A stretch of DNA of 64,000 bases, from contig NC_011772.1 in the NCBI RefSeq assembly GCF_000021305.1, forward strand, positions 5,058,001-5,122,000. The letters are read 5' to 3'. The stretch comes from Bacillus cereus G9842. Its GTDB lineage: Bacteria; Bacillota; Bacilli; Bacillales; Bacillaceae_G. Numbering within the stretch: the first letter of the stretch is position 1; each line of letters opens with the position of its first letter. The position numbers were made by a program, and so were the translations under genes. Positions 47,688-56,471 of this stretch are shown here, in pieces. The notes beneath the pieces are model-generated. The model had not been told where the DNA came from. It did no database searches and was given only the letters and a program-made list of their open reading frames with translations.

Positions 47688-50215
47688 GTGCGCCCATACG
47701 GGCATGTAGAGAATCTCCTTAGACAAGAGATGGGAGTCTGTGCTTAACCCATTTACCACCTTGCTTACCTAGAAGGGGAAACCCGGAGGGGACCAGAGCA
47801 TGCAAGGAAAGCCCTAAGTTACCAAAATGACCTAGGTACGACTGAGGGGCAAGGTAAAAATGTTATGAATAAGGATGAAGGCTAAACTGCTTGAACCATA
47901 GTCCAAAGTGGAGTATCGTCGCCCGAAGTGCAGGGTCATTGAAACGCTTCGCAGTCTAAGAATGGAAATATTGCCGAAGTTTCCATTGAACATACGTGTT
48001 ACGTATGGCAGACCAAAGACTGACTAACTTGAATAACAAGTAACGGACGAAAGTGGCATCCGACATCATAATTAGTCTAGTCTCTATATGTACTAAATGG
48101 GGATTACCTAACTTGGAGCGCCTTGTAAGGAGGCTATTGAGGATGATACCAAGTGTGAAAAGCAAGGTATGTGGCTCATGAAAATCCAATATGGTAACGG
48201 AGTTCTCGTAGTAGTCAGAGCGAGGGAAAGCCTCGTACAAGGCGAAGGAGAACAGTCTTTTCGACTAATATTAAATTGGGAAGGGGCGTGAGGCTCTTGC
48301 GAAGCCCAAAAATCGTATTAGAAAATCTAGCATCTCACAGTAAGAAAGCAGGGTACAAATACAAGAAATTATATCGAAATCTGTACAATCCATTATTTTT
48401 CCTTGAAGCCTACCAAAACATATACGCTAGCGAAGGAAATATGACTGCTGGAACAGATGGAAAAACCATTGACGGAATGTCTGAAAGAAGAATCTCGGAA
48501 TTAATTGATAAATTAAGAGATTATTCGTATCAGCCAAAACCAGTAAGAAGAGTTTATATTCCAAAGAAAAATGGAAAAAAGCGTCCGTTAGGCATACCTT
48601 CCGTAGAAGATAAGTTAGTCCAAGAAGTCATAAAAAACCTACTAGAATCTATCTATGAACCGACTTTTAGTAAGTTATCTCATGGTTTCCGCCCTGAAAA
48701 GAGCTGCCATACAGCTTTATTTCAGGTGAAAAGCACGTTTACTGGGAGTAGATGGTTTATTGAGGGCGATATTGAAGGTTTTTTTGACAATATTAATCAT
48801 CATATCCTTATCCATACTCTAAGGAAGAGGATAGATGATGAACAATTTATTGCGCTTATATGGAAGTTTCTTAGAGCCGGTTACTTAGAAGACTGGAAGT
48901 TCCATAAGACGTTTAGTGGTACACCGCAAGGTGGTATACTTAGCCCTTTATTAGCGAATATTTATTTAAATGAATTAGATAATTTTATGAATCAGTATAA
49001 GTCAACTTTTGATGTAGGAAAGATTAGAAGGACAAATCCAACCTACTCTAAAATCCAACATCAGATAAATAAGGCTAAGAAGAAACTAAGGGAAGCTAAA
49101 GAAAAAGATGAAGTACGAGAAAAAGAGCTGACTAATAAAATACGTGAGTTATTAGCTGAAAGAGAACACACGCCCCAAGGATATCCAATGGATGAGAATT
49201 ATAAACGAATTCAATATGTGAGATACGCCGATGATTTTTTAATTGGAGTTATTGGGAGTAAGGAAGATGCGAATAGAGCAAAGAAAGACATCGCTAATTT
49301 CTTGAAATCTAAACTTAAGCTAACGTTATCCGAGGAGAAAACACTTATAACAAACACAAGAAATAAAGCTAGATTTTTAGGCTACGACGTTAAAGTTGGA
49401 CGAGATTTCCATTCCAAACGACGAAGTGATGGAATAAAAACAAGAGCATTCTCACTAAAGTGTGAACTATATATGCCTACTGATCTTGTTTATAGTCGCC
49501 TATTTAAAAAAGGGGTAATAAAAATCAACCAAAAGACAGGTCAATGGAAACCAATTCACCGTCCAGAGTTAATTAAATTAGTGCCTCTTGAGATTTTAAG
49601 GAACTATAACGCTCAAATACGTGGAACCTATCAATATTATCAACTGGCAGTGAATGTGTGCCATTTAAACAGTTATAAGTATCTCCTGGAGTACTCTATG
49701 TATAAAACCTTAGCAAATAAGTACCGTACTACCTTAGGAAAAGCTAAACAAAAATTTATGGTGAATGGAATATTCCAAGTCAGTTATAAGATAAAGTCCG
49801 GCAAGAAAACGGAAGTGCTTTATGATAAGGGATTTCGTAGGAATAAAGCTCCTATAACTAAAAAGGATATAGAAAAACTTCCTTCGGAAGTATCCTACCA
49901 ATCCCGAACATCGCTTATTCAAAGGTTGATGGCTAATCAATGTGAATGGTGTAAGGCTGAAGAAGGCTCAATGGAAGTTCATCATGTTCGAAAGTTAAAG
50001 AACCTTAAAGGGAAAAAGAAATGGGAAAGACAGATGATAGCAAGGAACCGTAAAACAATGATACTTTGTCGAAAGTGTCATCGTGACCTGCATAACGGGA
50101 AGCTAGACTGAAGAGACGGAGAGCCGTATACCTTGAGAGGGGTACGTACGGTTCGGGGGGGAGTTCTCGGAAACCTAAGACCGAGAGGTCTTAAGGCGCT
50201 GGGTTCTTACCCTAC
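47688..50215 (+). mobile_element. Complete group II intron in the glycosyltransferase gene
   Basis: 2528 nt, same strand as its host gene. The 5' end GTGCGCCC fits GUGYG. IBS2 ACTAGA (47672-47677) pairs with EBS2 TCTAGT (48076-48081), and IBS1 CTTGGT (47682-47687) with EBS1 ACCAAG (48148-48153). Domain V is 50121-50154: GAGCCGTA/TACGGTTC helix with AGC triad, CG bulge, and a GAGA tetraloop capping TACCTT/GGGGTA. Domain VI follows, with likely branch A at 50209, and the 3' end is CCCTAC. Domain IV encodes the reverse transcriptase. I see no extra 3' tail after domain VI such as some B. cereus introns have. Class IIB or close is my inference. Confidence 0.95.
48276..50111 (+). CDS. ltrA: Group II intron reverse transcriptase/maturase with HNH endonuclease
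   Basis: Up to 611 residues. Reverse transcriptase domain from about residue 60 (YIPKKNGKKRPLGIPSVEDK), catalytic YADD at 317-320 in VRYADDFLIG, GTPQGGILSPLLANIYLNEL, a maturase (X) domain (residues about 390-520), then a C-terminal HNH zinc endonuclease with CEWC at 556-559, VHHVRKLK and CRKCHRDLH. All parts needed for splicing and retrohoming are present with no frameshift. The start is uncertain: TTG 48276 has AAGGAG 25 bases away, GTG 48288 has GGGAAGGGG too close; either removes few residues. Confidence 0.95.
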   Translation: MGRGVRLLRSPKIVLENLASHSKKAGYKYKKLYRNLYNPLFFLEAYQNIYASEGNMTAGTDGKTIDGMSERRISELIDKLRDYSYQPKPVRRVYIPKKNGKKRPLGIPSVEDKLVQEVIKNLLESIYEPTFSKLSHGFRPEKSCHTALFQVKSTFTGSRWFIEGDIEGFFDNINHHILIHTLRKRIDDEQFIALIWKFLRAGYLEDWKFHKTFSGTPQGGILSPLLANIYLNELDNFMNQYKSTFDVGKIRRTNPTYSKIQHQINKAKKKLREAKEKDEVREKELTNKIRELLAEREHTPQGYPMDENYKRIQYVRYADDFLIGVIGSKEDANRAKKDIANFLKSKLKLTLSEEKTLITNTRNKARFLGYDVKVGRDFHSKRRSDGIKTRAFSLKCELYMPTDLVYSRLFKKGVIKINQKTGQWKPIHRPELIKLVPLEILRNYNAQIRGTYQYYQLAVNVCHLNSYKYLLEYSMYKTLANKYRTTLGKAKQKFMVNGIFQVSYKIKSGKKTEVLYDKGFRRNKAPITKKDIEKLPSEVSYQSRTSLIQRLMANQCEWCKAEEGSMEVHHVRKLKNLKGKKKWERQMIARNRKTMILCRKCHRDLHNGKLD

Positions 50216-50788
50216 GGCTATGACCCTTATGCAATTGCAGAAGATGCTGAATTAACATTACGAATTACCCAAAAAGGTTATCTCTTACCAATCGTCCCAG
50301 AATCAGTTACTTGGGAACAAGAACCAGAGCATTTAAAAATTCTTATTAAACAACGTACACGTTGGCTCCAAGGAAATTTATACATTTTAGAAAAAATGTT
50401 CTCGTCATTAAGTTTCTTTAAAGGAAAACTGCTCGTTCATTCCTTACAACAAGTTCTAGTGTATGTTGTATTTTGGCTATTCCTAATCATTTCAAACGTT
50501 TGGTTTGTAATTGGGCTACTCGGGATATTCCAAATTCAATATAGCATTCCGCTACTATTTATGTGGTATGTAGCATATATTACATATGTTTCACAATTAT
50601 TTAGTGCCCAGAGTGTCGAACGAACCTTTACACCGACTAATATTTTTATTAGCGTTATTATGTACTTTACGTATGCACAGCTCTTTACGTACTTATTTAT
50701 TCGCAGCTTAATCTTATATTTACGTGCAAAGAGCAAGAAACAAGTCATCGGCTGGGATAAGACAGTTCGATTTAAAAAAGATAAATAA
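50216..50788 (+). CDS. Processive family-2 glycosyltransferase, exon 2 (YdaM-like)
   Basis: Codons 244-433 of the host gene, in frame after splicing: G YDPYAIAEDAELTLRI carries the ED catalytic base, LIKQRTRWLQGNLYILEK the Q-x-x-R-W acceptor motif, and four to five C-terminal membrane helices follow. The frame begins GGC at 50216 immediately after intron base 50215. An internal ATG at 50396 cannot make a working enzyme. There is no further open frame for a YdaN-like partner before the terminator at 50789. Confidence 0.88.
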   Translation, partial: GYDPYAIAEDAELTLRITQKGYLLPIVPESVTWEQEPEHLKILIKQRTRWLQGNLYILEKMFSSLSFFKGKLLVHSLQQVLVYVVFWLFLIISNVWFVIGLLGIFQIQYSIPLLFMWYVAYITYVSQLFSAQSVERTFTPTNIFISVIMYFTYAQLFTYLFIRSLILYLRAKSKKQVIGWDKTVRFKKDK

Positions 50789-50826
50789 AAATAAGCACAG
50801 AGCGCCGTATGCTCTGTGCTTATTTA
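50789..50826 (+). terminator. Terminator after the glycosyltransferase gene
   Basis: AAGCACAGAGC and GCTCTGTGCTT form an 11-bp stem, then ATTTATT. Confidence 0.88.
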
Positions 50827-51306
50827 TTGCCGTATAAATTATATATCAGACAATACCCCTTAGCTGAAAGTAATTTCACGTCCATCCCCCAACGAACGAT
50901 CGACCTTCATTTATATACGAAAAAGTGATTGCTATTTTTGTAGAACCAATTGCTTCTCTTGCTGTTCTTTGCGCGTTTCAGTCTTAGGTTCCGTGCTTTC
51001 TTGGACACTACGATGTGCCACACGTTTCAAACAAATATGCTTCCACTTTCTTTCGTAACGTTTCATTATTCTAGATGTCCCCCTTGAATGCGCTTTAAAA
51101 CTATTTGAAATCGCTTACAGGAAATAATATAGCACATATACATAAAAGTGACAACACATTTCCGACATATTTTTGACAAAAATACGAATAGAATTCGTAA
51201 GGTATCGAATATTGTCGAAACCTATCGTTTTTTCTTCATATAAAGGGCATACTACTTATATAGTAAAGTATTTTATTTCCCCTACCCGCATTTCAAATTC
51301 CTTCTA
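50827..51306. other. Gap between the glycosyltransferase terminator and bcr1 copy 5
   Basis: About 480 bp. It contains only the possible 44-residue minus-strand gene at 50932-51066. Sequence 51100-51300 is AT-rich with no recognised motif. Confidence 0.4.
50932..51066 (-). CDS. Possible small basic protein, 44 residues
   Basis: ATG 51066, AAGGGGG 12 bases before. The product MKRYERKWKHICLKRVAHRS... ends KEQQEKQLVLQK and is Lys/Arg/Glu-rich. Too short for family recognition. No terminator is clearly attached. Could be noise. Confidence 0.35.
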   Translation of the reverse strand: MKRYERKWKHICLKRVAHRSVQESTEPKTETRKEQQEKQLVLQK

Positions 51307-51423
51307 TATAAAGTGAAACTTTCATTAGCCATCACCAATCGGGCTTTTACAAGCAGCTCGATTTATTTGCTTTTGCTGAATTTTGAGGTGGGGTTCTTAC
51401 TGCTCAGCAAATAGAGGGATAAA
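51307..51423 (+). repeat. bcr1 repeat, shortened copy 5
   Basis: It starts ATATAAAGTGAAACTTTCATT then jumps to CACCAATCGGGCTTTTAC; the first G/C-run stem is deleted. The right half (TGAATTTTGAGGTGGGG, TTCTTACTGC, GAGGGATAA) is intact. Confidence 0.8.
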
Positions 51424-51453
51424 AAAAGAGCTGATATAAAATCAGCTCTTTTC
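51421..51453. terminator. Terminator of the BCCT gene
   Basis: AAAAGAGCTGAT and ATCAGCTCTTTT pair, with the U-run on the minus strand. Confidence 0.85.
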
Positions 51454-51462
51454 CTTCTATTA

Positions 51463-52977
51463 TTAATGACGCTTCATACGTCCTTCTTTTTGTAACTCTT
51501 TAAATAATGCTGCCATCATAAAGAAAATAACAAAGACGAATGGGAATGCTGCAATGATAGCTGCCGTTTGTAAGGCTTCTAATCCGCCAATATATAATAA
51601 GGTAGAAGCTATCGCGGCTAGAACGATACCCCAAATCATTTTAATACGATTTGGTGGGTTTAAACTACCATGTGTCGTTAACATTCCTAAAACAAATGTT
51701 GCAGAGTCTGCCGATGTAATAAAGAATGTAGAAATAAGAAGAATCGCTAAAACAGATAAAGCTGATCCAAAGCTTCCCATCTGATCGAACATAGCAAACA
51801 ATCCTACTTCTGTTCCCATCTCTTTAATTTTTTCAAAGATATGTGCATCACCAAACAGCTCCATGTGAATACCAGTCCCGCCGAAAACGGAGAACCAAAG
51901 CGCACCGATTACGGTCGGTACAAGTAACACACCGATAACAAACTCACGAATTGTACGACCTCGTGAAACACGAGCAATAAACGTACCTACGAACGGTGAC
52001 CATGCAATCCACCATGCCCAATAGAAAATTGTCCATGACTGAATCCATTGATTTCCGCCTTCATCCAATGGACTTAAACGGAAACTCATACTTGGCAATT
52101 CCTGAATATAAGAACCTATTGTTGAAGTGAAGTAATTCATAATAAAGTTTGTTGGACCTGCAAATAATACAATGATCATAAGTGCAAATGCAAAAATAAT
52201 GTTCGTATTACTTAAATATTTAATTCCTTTATCAAGACCTGTTTGTGCAGATAACATGAAAAGAACTGTTACGATTGCAATAATAACTAACTGTGTCGTT
52301 AATGAATTCGGAATAGATGTTAAATAGCTAACACCACCTGCAATTTGTTTTGCACCGAGACCTAATGAAGTTGCAACACCAAACACAGTTGCGAAAACAG
52401 CTAACACATCAAATGAATGAGCAATACGCCCGTGTTCCCCGCCCTTAAATAACGGACCTACCGTCGCACTAATCGTACTTGCTTTTCCTTTTCTAAAGGT
52501 AAAATAAGCAATACATAACGCTACAAACGCATATAGTCCCCAAGGATGTAATCCCCAATGGAAAAATGAAAAACGCAATGCAAGGCGCGCACTTTCCTCA
52601 GTTGCACCTTCTCCAAACGGAGGTGCGTACAAATGGTTTAATGGTTCAGCAACGCCCCAGAAAACTAAGCCGATACCCATACCAGCACTAAATAGCATAG
52701 CAAACCATGTCATATAACTATAATCAGGTTCGTCATCATCTTTACCTAAACGAATAGAACCGTATTTCGAAACAATTAAAAAGATAGACACACCTAAAAT
52801 AATAGAAACGGAAATAATATAAAACCACCCAAACTTACTAACTAATGCAGTTTGAATTGCAGTTGTTACATTTCCTAAGCTACCTTTTCCAATAATAGAT
52901 TCGGGAATAATCCCCCAAATTGTAAATGCAATACATAATGTTAATGAAACGATGAATGTTTTTGTCAGTTTCCTCAT
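51463..52977 (-). CDS. opuD: BCCT family glycine betaine transporter (OpuD-like)
   Basis: 504 residues from ATG 52977 (GAAGGGGGA in front). Twelve membrane helices, with the betaine-binding tryptophans in WAWWIAWSPFVGTFIARVSR, the GMGIGLVFWGVAEPL segment near residue 95, and FFITSADSATFVLGML near 405. Secondary uptake of glycine betaine or related compatible solutes under osmotic stress. B. cereus has several BCCTs, so the opuD label is by family. Confidence 0.85.
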   Translation of the reverse strand: MRKLTKTFIVSLTLCIAFTIWGIIPESIIGKGSLGNVTTAIQTALVSKFGWFYIISVSIILGVSIFLIVSKYGSIRLGKDDDEPDYSYMTWFAMLFSAGMGIGLVFWGVAEPLNHLYAPPFGEGATEESARLALRFSFFHWGLHPWGLYAFVALCIAYFTFRKGKASTISATVGPLFKGGEHGRIAHSFDVLAVFATVFGVATSLGLGAKQIAGGVSYLTSIPNSLTTQLVIIAIVTVLFMLSAQTGLDKGIKYLSNTNIIFAFALMIIVLFAGPTNFIMNYFTSTIGSYIQELPSMSFRLSPLDEGGNQWIQSWTIFYWAWWIAWSPFVGTFIARVSRGRTIREFVIGVLLVPTVIGALWFSVFGGTGIHMELFGDAHIFEKIKEMGTEVGLFAMFDQMGSFGSALSVLAILLISTFFITSADSATFVLGMLTTHGSLNPPNRIKMIWGIVLAAIASTLLYIGGLEALQTAAIIAAFPFVFVIFFMMAALFKELQKEGRMKRH

Positions 52978-53641
52978 CAAATCCCCCTTCGTAGGTTTCG
53001 CTTTTATAAATAACATAAATTTCGATATGTAAAATCGGATAGAAAACTATAATTTTGCGGTGATTTTCTTACTTTCACCTTCACCAATTCGAATTCTTAT
53101 AGACAGCCTTACCTTTCGTATAACCTTTTCACTCTGCAAGAGCTACAAGTTAGAAATACTGCTGTCAAATTGTGTGAGAAAAACGCGGATAGGAATGTAT
53201 TTTCCTAAAAAAGGATGTGTTACATATGTAAAAAAGGGCGAATTTCTTCCTTGCAACCCTTTCGTTTTGTAACAATTATGCGGTTTTTTTGCTAGTATAT
53301 AGCACGTGTTTATAGCTTCACAAACAAAATGTTTATGTTTATATAACTATATTACCCATAAAACGGTAAAATACTCAAGGAATGTAATCGTTTAGTAAAC
53401 ATCATGTAACATTCCTGTAATATTTTTATTTACGTCGAAAAAAATATGTTGTATTAAATATTTTGAATATAACCAGCAACCTATGAGTCATATAGAATGA
53501 AAAACGCTTTCCTATATTTTTTGTTATATTACAGGATGTTAACGACTGATTACGAATGGTTTGTAATTGTGTGTTTTCCCCAAATCCGAAAAAATCTGTT
53601 GCTATAATGAGGACACGAAAACAAACGCAATGGAGGCTATC
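52978..53641. other. Long regulatory gap upstream of the SH3-3D gene
   Basis: 664 bp between divergent genes. WalR-type boxes lie at 53383-53422 and TATAAT at 53603-53608 in GCTATAATGAGG is the likely -10 box. The 70-codon frame at 53060-53272 has no supporting feature. Confidence 0.5.
53383..53422 (+). promoter_or_regulatory. WalR (YycF)-type boxes
   Basis: TGTAAC-ATTCC-TGTAAT (53406-53422) matches TGTWAH-N5-TGTWAH exactly; TGTAAT-CGTTT-AGTAAA (53383-53399) matches with one mismatch. B. subtilis yocH, a similar gene, is a WalR target. Confidence 0.65.
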
Positions 53642-54520
53642 ATGAAAAAATTAATTGGAATAGCAACAGCAGCAGTTTTTGGTCTTGGGATTTTCACATC
53701 ATCTGCTAATGCAGAAACTGTTGTAACAACAGACGTACTAAACGTACGCGAAAACCCTACTACTGAATCAAAAGTTGTCGGTAAATTACTAAACGGTAAT
53801 AAAATAGATGTTCAAAATACAGAGAACGGATGGTCAAAAGTTACTTTAGACGGTAAAGACGCATTCGTAAGTGCAGAGTTCACAAAAAGCATCTACTACG
53901 TAACAGCTAACGTATTAAACGTACGTGCTGAAGCGAACACAAACTCAGAAATTCTTGGAAAGTTGAAGAAAGACGATGTAATCGAAACAACGAACCAAGT
54001 ACAAAATGAGTGGTTACAATTTGAATATAACGGGAAAACAGCTTATGTTCATGTTCCTTTCTTAACAGGTACAGCACCTGTAATTGAGAAACAAGAAACA
54101 ACTGCTCCTGCTAAAGCTGAAGCACCAGCTAAGGCTCACACACCTGCAGCACAAGCAAAACCAGCTGCTAAGCCTACTGTGAAAGCTGCTGAAACTAGCG
54201 AACCATCTGGTGGTCGTGAGTTAACAGTTGTAGCTACAGCATATACAGCTCATCCGAGCGAAAACGGTGGCACATATGGCGGCCGTGTATTAACTGCAAT
54301 GGGTCATGATTTAACTGCGAATCCAAACATGAAAATGATTGCTGTTGACCCGAAAGTAATCCCATTAGGATCTAAAGTATGGGTAGAAGGTTACGGAGAA
54401 GCTATCGCTGGAGATACTGGTGGTGCAATTAAAGGTAACCGTATCGATATCTTACTTGGATCAGATAGTGCTGCTCAAAAATGGGGCCGCAAAACTGTTA
54501 AAGTGAAAATTTTAAAATAA
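53642..54520 (+). CDS. Secreted SH3-3D wall protein (YocH-like)
   Basis: 292 residues from ATG 53642 (TGGAGG in front), signal peptide ending SANAETV. Two bacterial SH3 domains (about residues 27-85 and 90-145), an Ala/Pro/Lys-rich linker, and a C-terminal 3D domain (about 200-290) with IPLGSKVWVEGYG and AGDTGGAIKGNRIDI, whose three aspartates name the domain. 3D proteins are muralytic enzymes related to MltA. The WalR-type boxes upstream fit autolysin control. Confidence 0.9.
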   Translation: MKKLIGIATAAVFGLGIFTSSANAETVVTTDVLNVRENPTTESKVVGKLLNGNKIDVQNTENGWSKVTLDGKDAFVSAEFTKSIYYVTANVLNVRAEANTNSEILGKLKKDDVIETTNQVQNEWLQFEYNGKTAYVHVPFLTGTAPVIEKQETTAPAKAEAPAKAHTPAAQAKPAAKPTVKAAETSEPSGGRELTVVATAYTAHPSENGGTYGGRVLTAMGHDLTANPNMKMIAVDPKVIPLGSKVWVEGYGEAIAGDTGGAIKGNRIDILLGSDSAAQKWGRKTVKVKILK

Positions 54521-54540
54521 CCAATGACTGCTAAATTACA

Positions 54541-54576
54541 AGCCGGTTCTCTTTATTGAGAGCTGGCTTTTATTTA
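54541..54576 (+). terminator. Terminator after the SH3-3D gene
   Basis: AGCCGGTTCTCT and GAGAGCTGGCTTTT pair with G-U and a mismatch, then T-rich sequence. Confidence 0.7.
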
Positions 54577-54605
54577 TTTATAATACATATGAGGAGGCTA
54601 TGCCC

Positions 54606-54908
54606 ATGAATGTACAAGCAAAAATAGACTGGATTGGTACGCCAAAACCGTACATATATAAAGATGAAGTAACATATAACGCTACTTCTATTGATTTCTC
54701 ACTCGCTGGCGATGATAATCGCTATAAGCTAATTGTGCTCAAGTCAGAAAAAAATACACATTACAAAATTGTGCAATATGGAATAAAACCAGGCTCTCAA
54801 AAGCCATTTCCTATCGACATTCCATTTGAACAAAACATGTTACCAATTATAGAGCAAATATTACATGATCCATATGTACAAGCGATATTAAAGGAAACGC
54901 ACTCATAA
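54606..54908 (+). CDS. Conserved-looking protein of unknown function, 100 residues
   Basis: ATG 54606 has GAGGAGG nine bases before; the ATG at 54600 is too near it. The product begins MNVQAKIDWIGTPKPYIYKD and holds IDFSLAGDDNRYKLIVLKSE; mixed beta/alpha, no membrane helix or signal. No family recognised. A strong ribosome site and normal codon use support a real gene. Followed by tandem repeats and a terminator. Confidence 0.7.
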   Translation: MNVQAKIDWIGTPKPYIYKDEVTYNATSIDFSLAGDDNRYKLIVLKSEKNTHYKIVQYGIKPGSQKPFPIDIPFEQNMLPIIEQILHDPYVQAILKETHS

Positions 54909-54920
54909 TTGTAAAAAAAG

Positions 54921-55030
54921 ATATCAACGATTTTCCGAATATATCTATCATAAATCGCAATATATCAACGATTTTTCAATTATATCTATCATAACTTACG
55001 ATATATCAACGGTTTGACACGAAATATCGA
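54921..55030. repeat. 41-bp tandem repeat array
   Basis: ATATCAACG occurs at 54921, 54962 and 55003, spaced exactly 41 bp. The first two units share ATATCAACGATTTT, AATTATATC/AATATATC and CTATCATAA; the third is partial. Similar single units are at 10618 and 31322. Confidence 0.75.
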
Positions 55031-55039
55031 TTTAGCTAT

Positions 55040-55075
55040 AAAAAGAGGCTGTTCAAATATTGAACAGCCTCTCTC
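55040..55075. terminator. Terminator after the tandem repeats
   Basis: GAGGCTGTTCAA (55045-55056) pairs with TTGAACAGCCTC (55060-55071); A5 on the left gives the U-run for the minus-strand operon. Confidence 0.88.
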
Positions 55076-55078
55076 ATA

Positions 55079-56458
55079 TTAACGAGTTGGACCAGATACA
55101 TCTTCTGATTTCAACGTATTATTTGCACCAAGAGAATGATACAACATCTTTCCATTTCCATTCACAGTTACAATATGTTCGTTGTTAAAACTTTTGAACT
55201 TCACAGATCCATCACCGTAACGAATATGATACTCTTCATATGTCGTTACTTTATATTTCGTATCACTTTGACGCTCTACATTACGAACTTCCATCGTTAA
55301 TAAGTCTTCTGTAATTCCTTTTTTGTGTAAATACTGTATATAATCACGGTCTTCCTTATACGATTTCCCGCTCTTATCATAATTATTTTCAATTAAACTA
55401 AAATCATTTAATGAAATTGCACGTACGTTATCATAAATATGATTTTTTACAAATTCGCCCACTGCTGAACTTGATGTTTCTTTCGGGAATTTTAAGTAAT
55501 AGGTGCTTTGGTCTCCAACTTTAACGCTTTCTGATTTAATTAAGCCAAACTCAGCATTTTTCTCTAAATGCACTTCTACCGTTTCATCTGTTGGTACAGG
55601 ACCAAGTTTATAACTTCCGCGGCTTAACTTCCCACGCTTCTTACCATTCACAACTACATTTGCATCATTTTCATCAGAGGAAATTGTTACATAATTGCCT
55701 TCTAATGATAAATTTACATCTACCTTCGCACTTTTTTCATCTGCTAAATCTACTTCTTTTTCTGTTTCTAACTCAGTTAACTCTGACTTTGCTTTTGCCT
55801 TTACAACGTAAGAACCCGGAAAATATGGACCAATTTCTTTTGAAGTTTTGTCATTAGACAATTCTACTTCTTTCTTATCATTCACATATATTTCTGCATT
55901 CTTCGCAGTTGTACTTACATTCATATAATACGATTTCATGCTAAATTTATACTTCGGATATAAAAACCATTCTTTTCCGTCTTCTATAATTTGTCCATCT
56001 TTAAACGATGCTTTATCACTTGCTAGTTTTTGATCCACTGTCTCTCTTTGTAAATAAGACAGCAGCTCTTTATTATATGAAGGGTTGTCTTTTAAATAAC
56101 GGATATATGCCTTAATATCCTCTGCCTTAATCTTTAAGCTCGGATCATCTACCTTTACAAACTCATCAATTGCATTCGCATCTTTCTTTTGAAACGCCTC
56201 AATCATAACGTTTACTTGTTTTTCCTTTGAAAACTTGCTTGCACCAAATTTATATGCTCCGAACAATATAGCAAAAATAACAAGAAAACCTAGCAGTAAA
56301 AATATGTTCTTCTTACTTTTCACCGGCTTTGTTTCCCGTTGTATTTCTGAACGAGAAGAAGCTGCTTGATCAGCTATTTCTTCTATCTTACTTCCACACT
56401 CTGGACAAAAATTTAAATGGTCTGCAACTTTTTCATTACATATTCCACAAAACTTCAA
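55079..56458 (-). CDS. Zinc-ribbon TcaA/YvbJ-like membrane protein
   Basis: 459 residues. N-terminal zinc ribbon (KFCGICNEKVADHLNFCPEC, four Cys), one membrane helix (about 52-75, IFLLLGFLVIFAILFGAYKF), then a long outside part with FQKKDANAIDEFVKVDDPSL, VVNGKKRGKLSRGSYKLGPV and a C-terminal SnoaL-like stretch (about 340-450). TcaA-type proteins affect glycopeptide sensitivity in Staphylococcus; YvbJ is the B. subtilis counterpart. Third gene of a zinc-ribbon operon, 13 bp after the previous stop. Confidence 0.85.
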   Translation of the reverse strand: MKFCGICNEKVADHLNFCPECGSKIEEIADQAASSRSEIQRETKPVKSKKNIFLLLGFLVIFAILFGAYKFGASKFSKEKQVNVMIEAFQKKDANAIDEFVKVDDPSLKIKAEDIKAYIRYLKDNPSYNKELLSYLQRETVDQKLASDKASFKDGQIIEDGKEWFLYPKYKFSMKSYYMNVSTTAKNAEIYVNDKKEVELSNDKTSKEIGPYFPGSYVVKAKAKSELTELETEKEVDLADEKSAKVDVNLSLEGNYVTISSDENDANVVVNGKKRGKLSRGSYKLGPVPTDETVEVHLEKNAEFGLIKSESVKVGDQSTYYLKFPKETSSSAVGEFVKNHIYDNVRAISLNDFSLIENNYDKSGKSYKEDRDYIQYLHKKGITEDLLTMEVRNVERQSDTKYKVTTYEEYHIRYGDGSVKFKSFNNEHIVTVNGNGKMLYHSLGANNTLKSEDVSGPTR

Positions 56459-56471
56459 GCGATTCTCCCCC

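Noticed and set aside
47688..47747. Reading the interrupted glycosyltransferase as a truncated pseudogene
   Set aside because: Exon junction, EBS/IBS pairs, domain V and an intact maturase all predict splicing to a full enzyme.
53060..53272. 70-codon open frame upstream of the SH3-3D gene
   Set aside because: No ribosome site, mixed composition, and it lies in a regulatory gap.
53497..53512. cre-like ATGAAAAACGCTTTCC
   Set aside because: One extra base before CG breaks the WTGNAANCG spacing.
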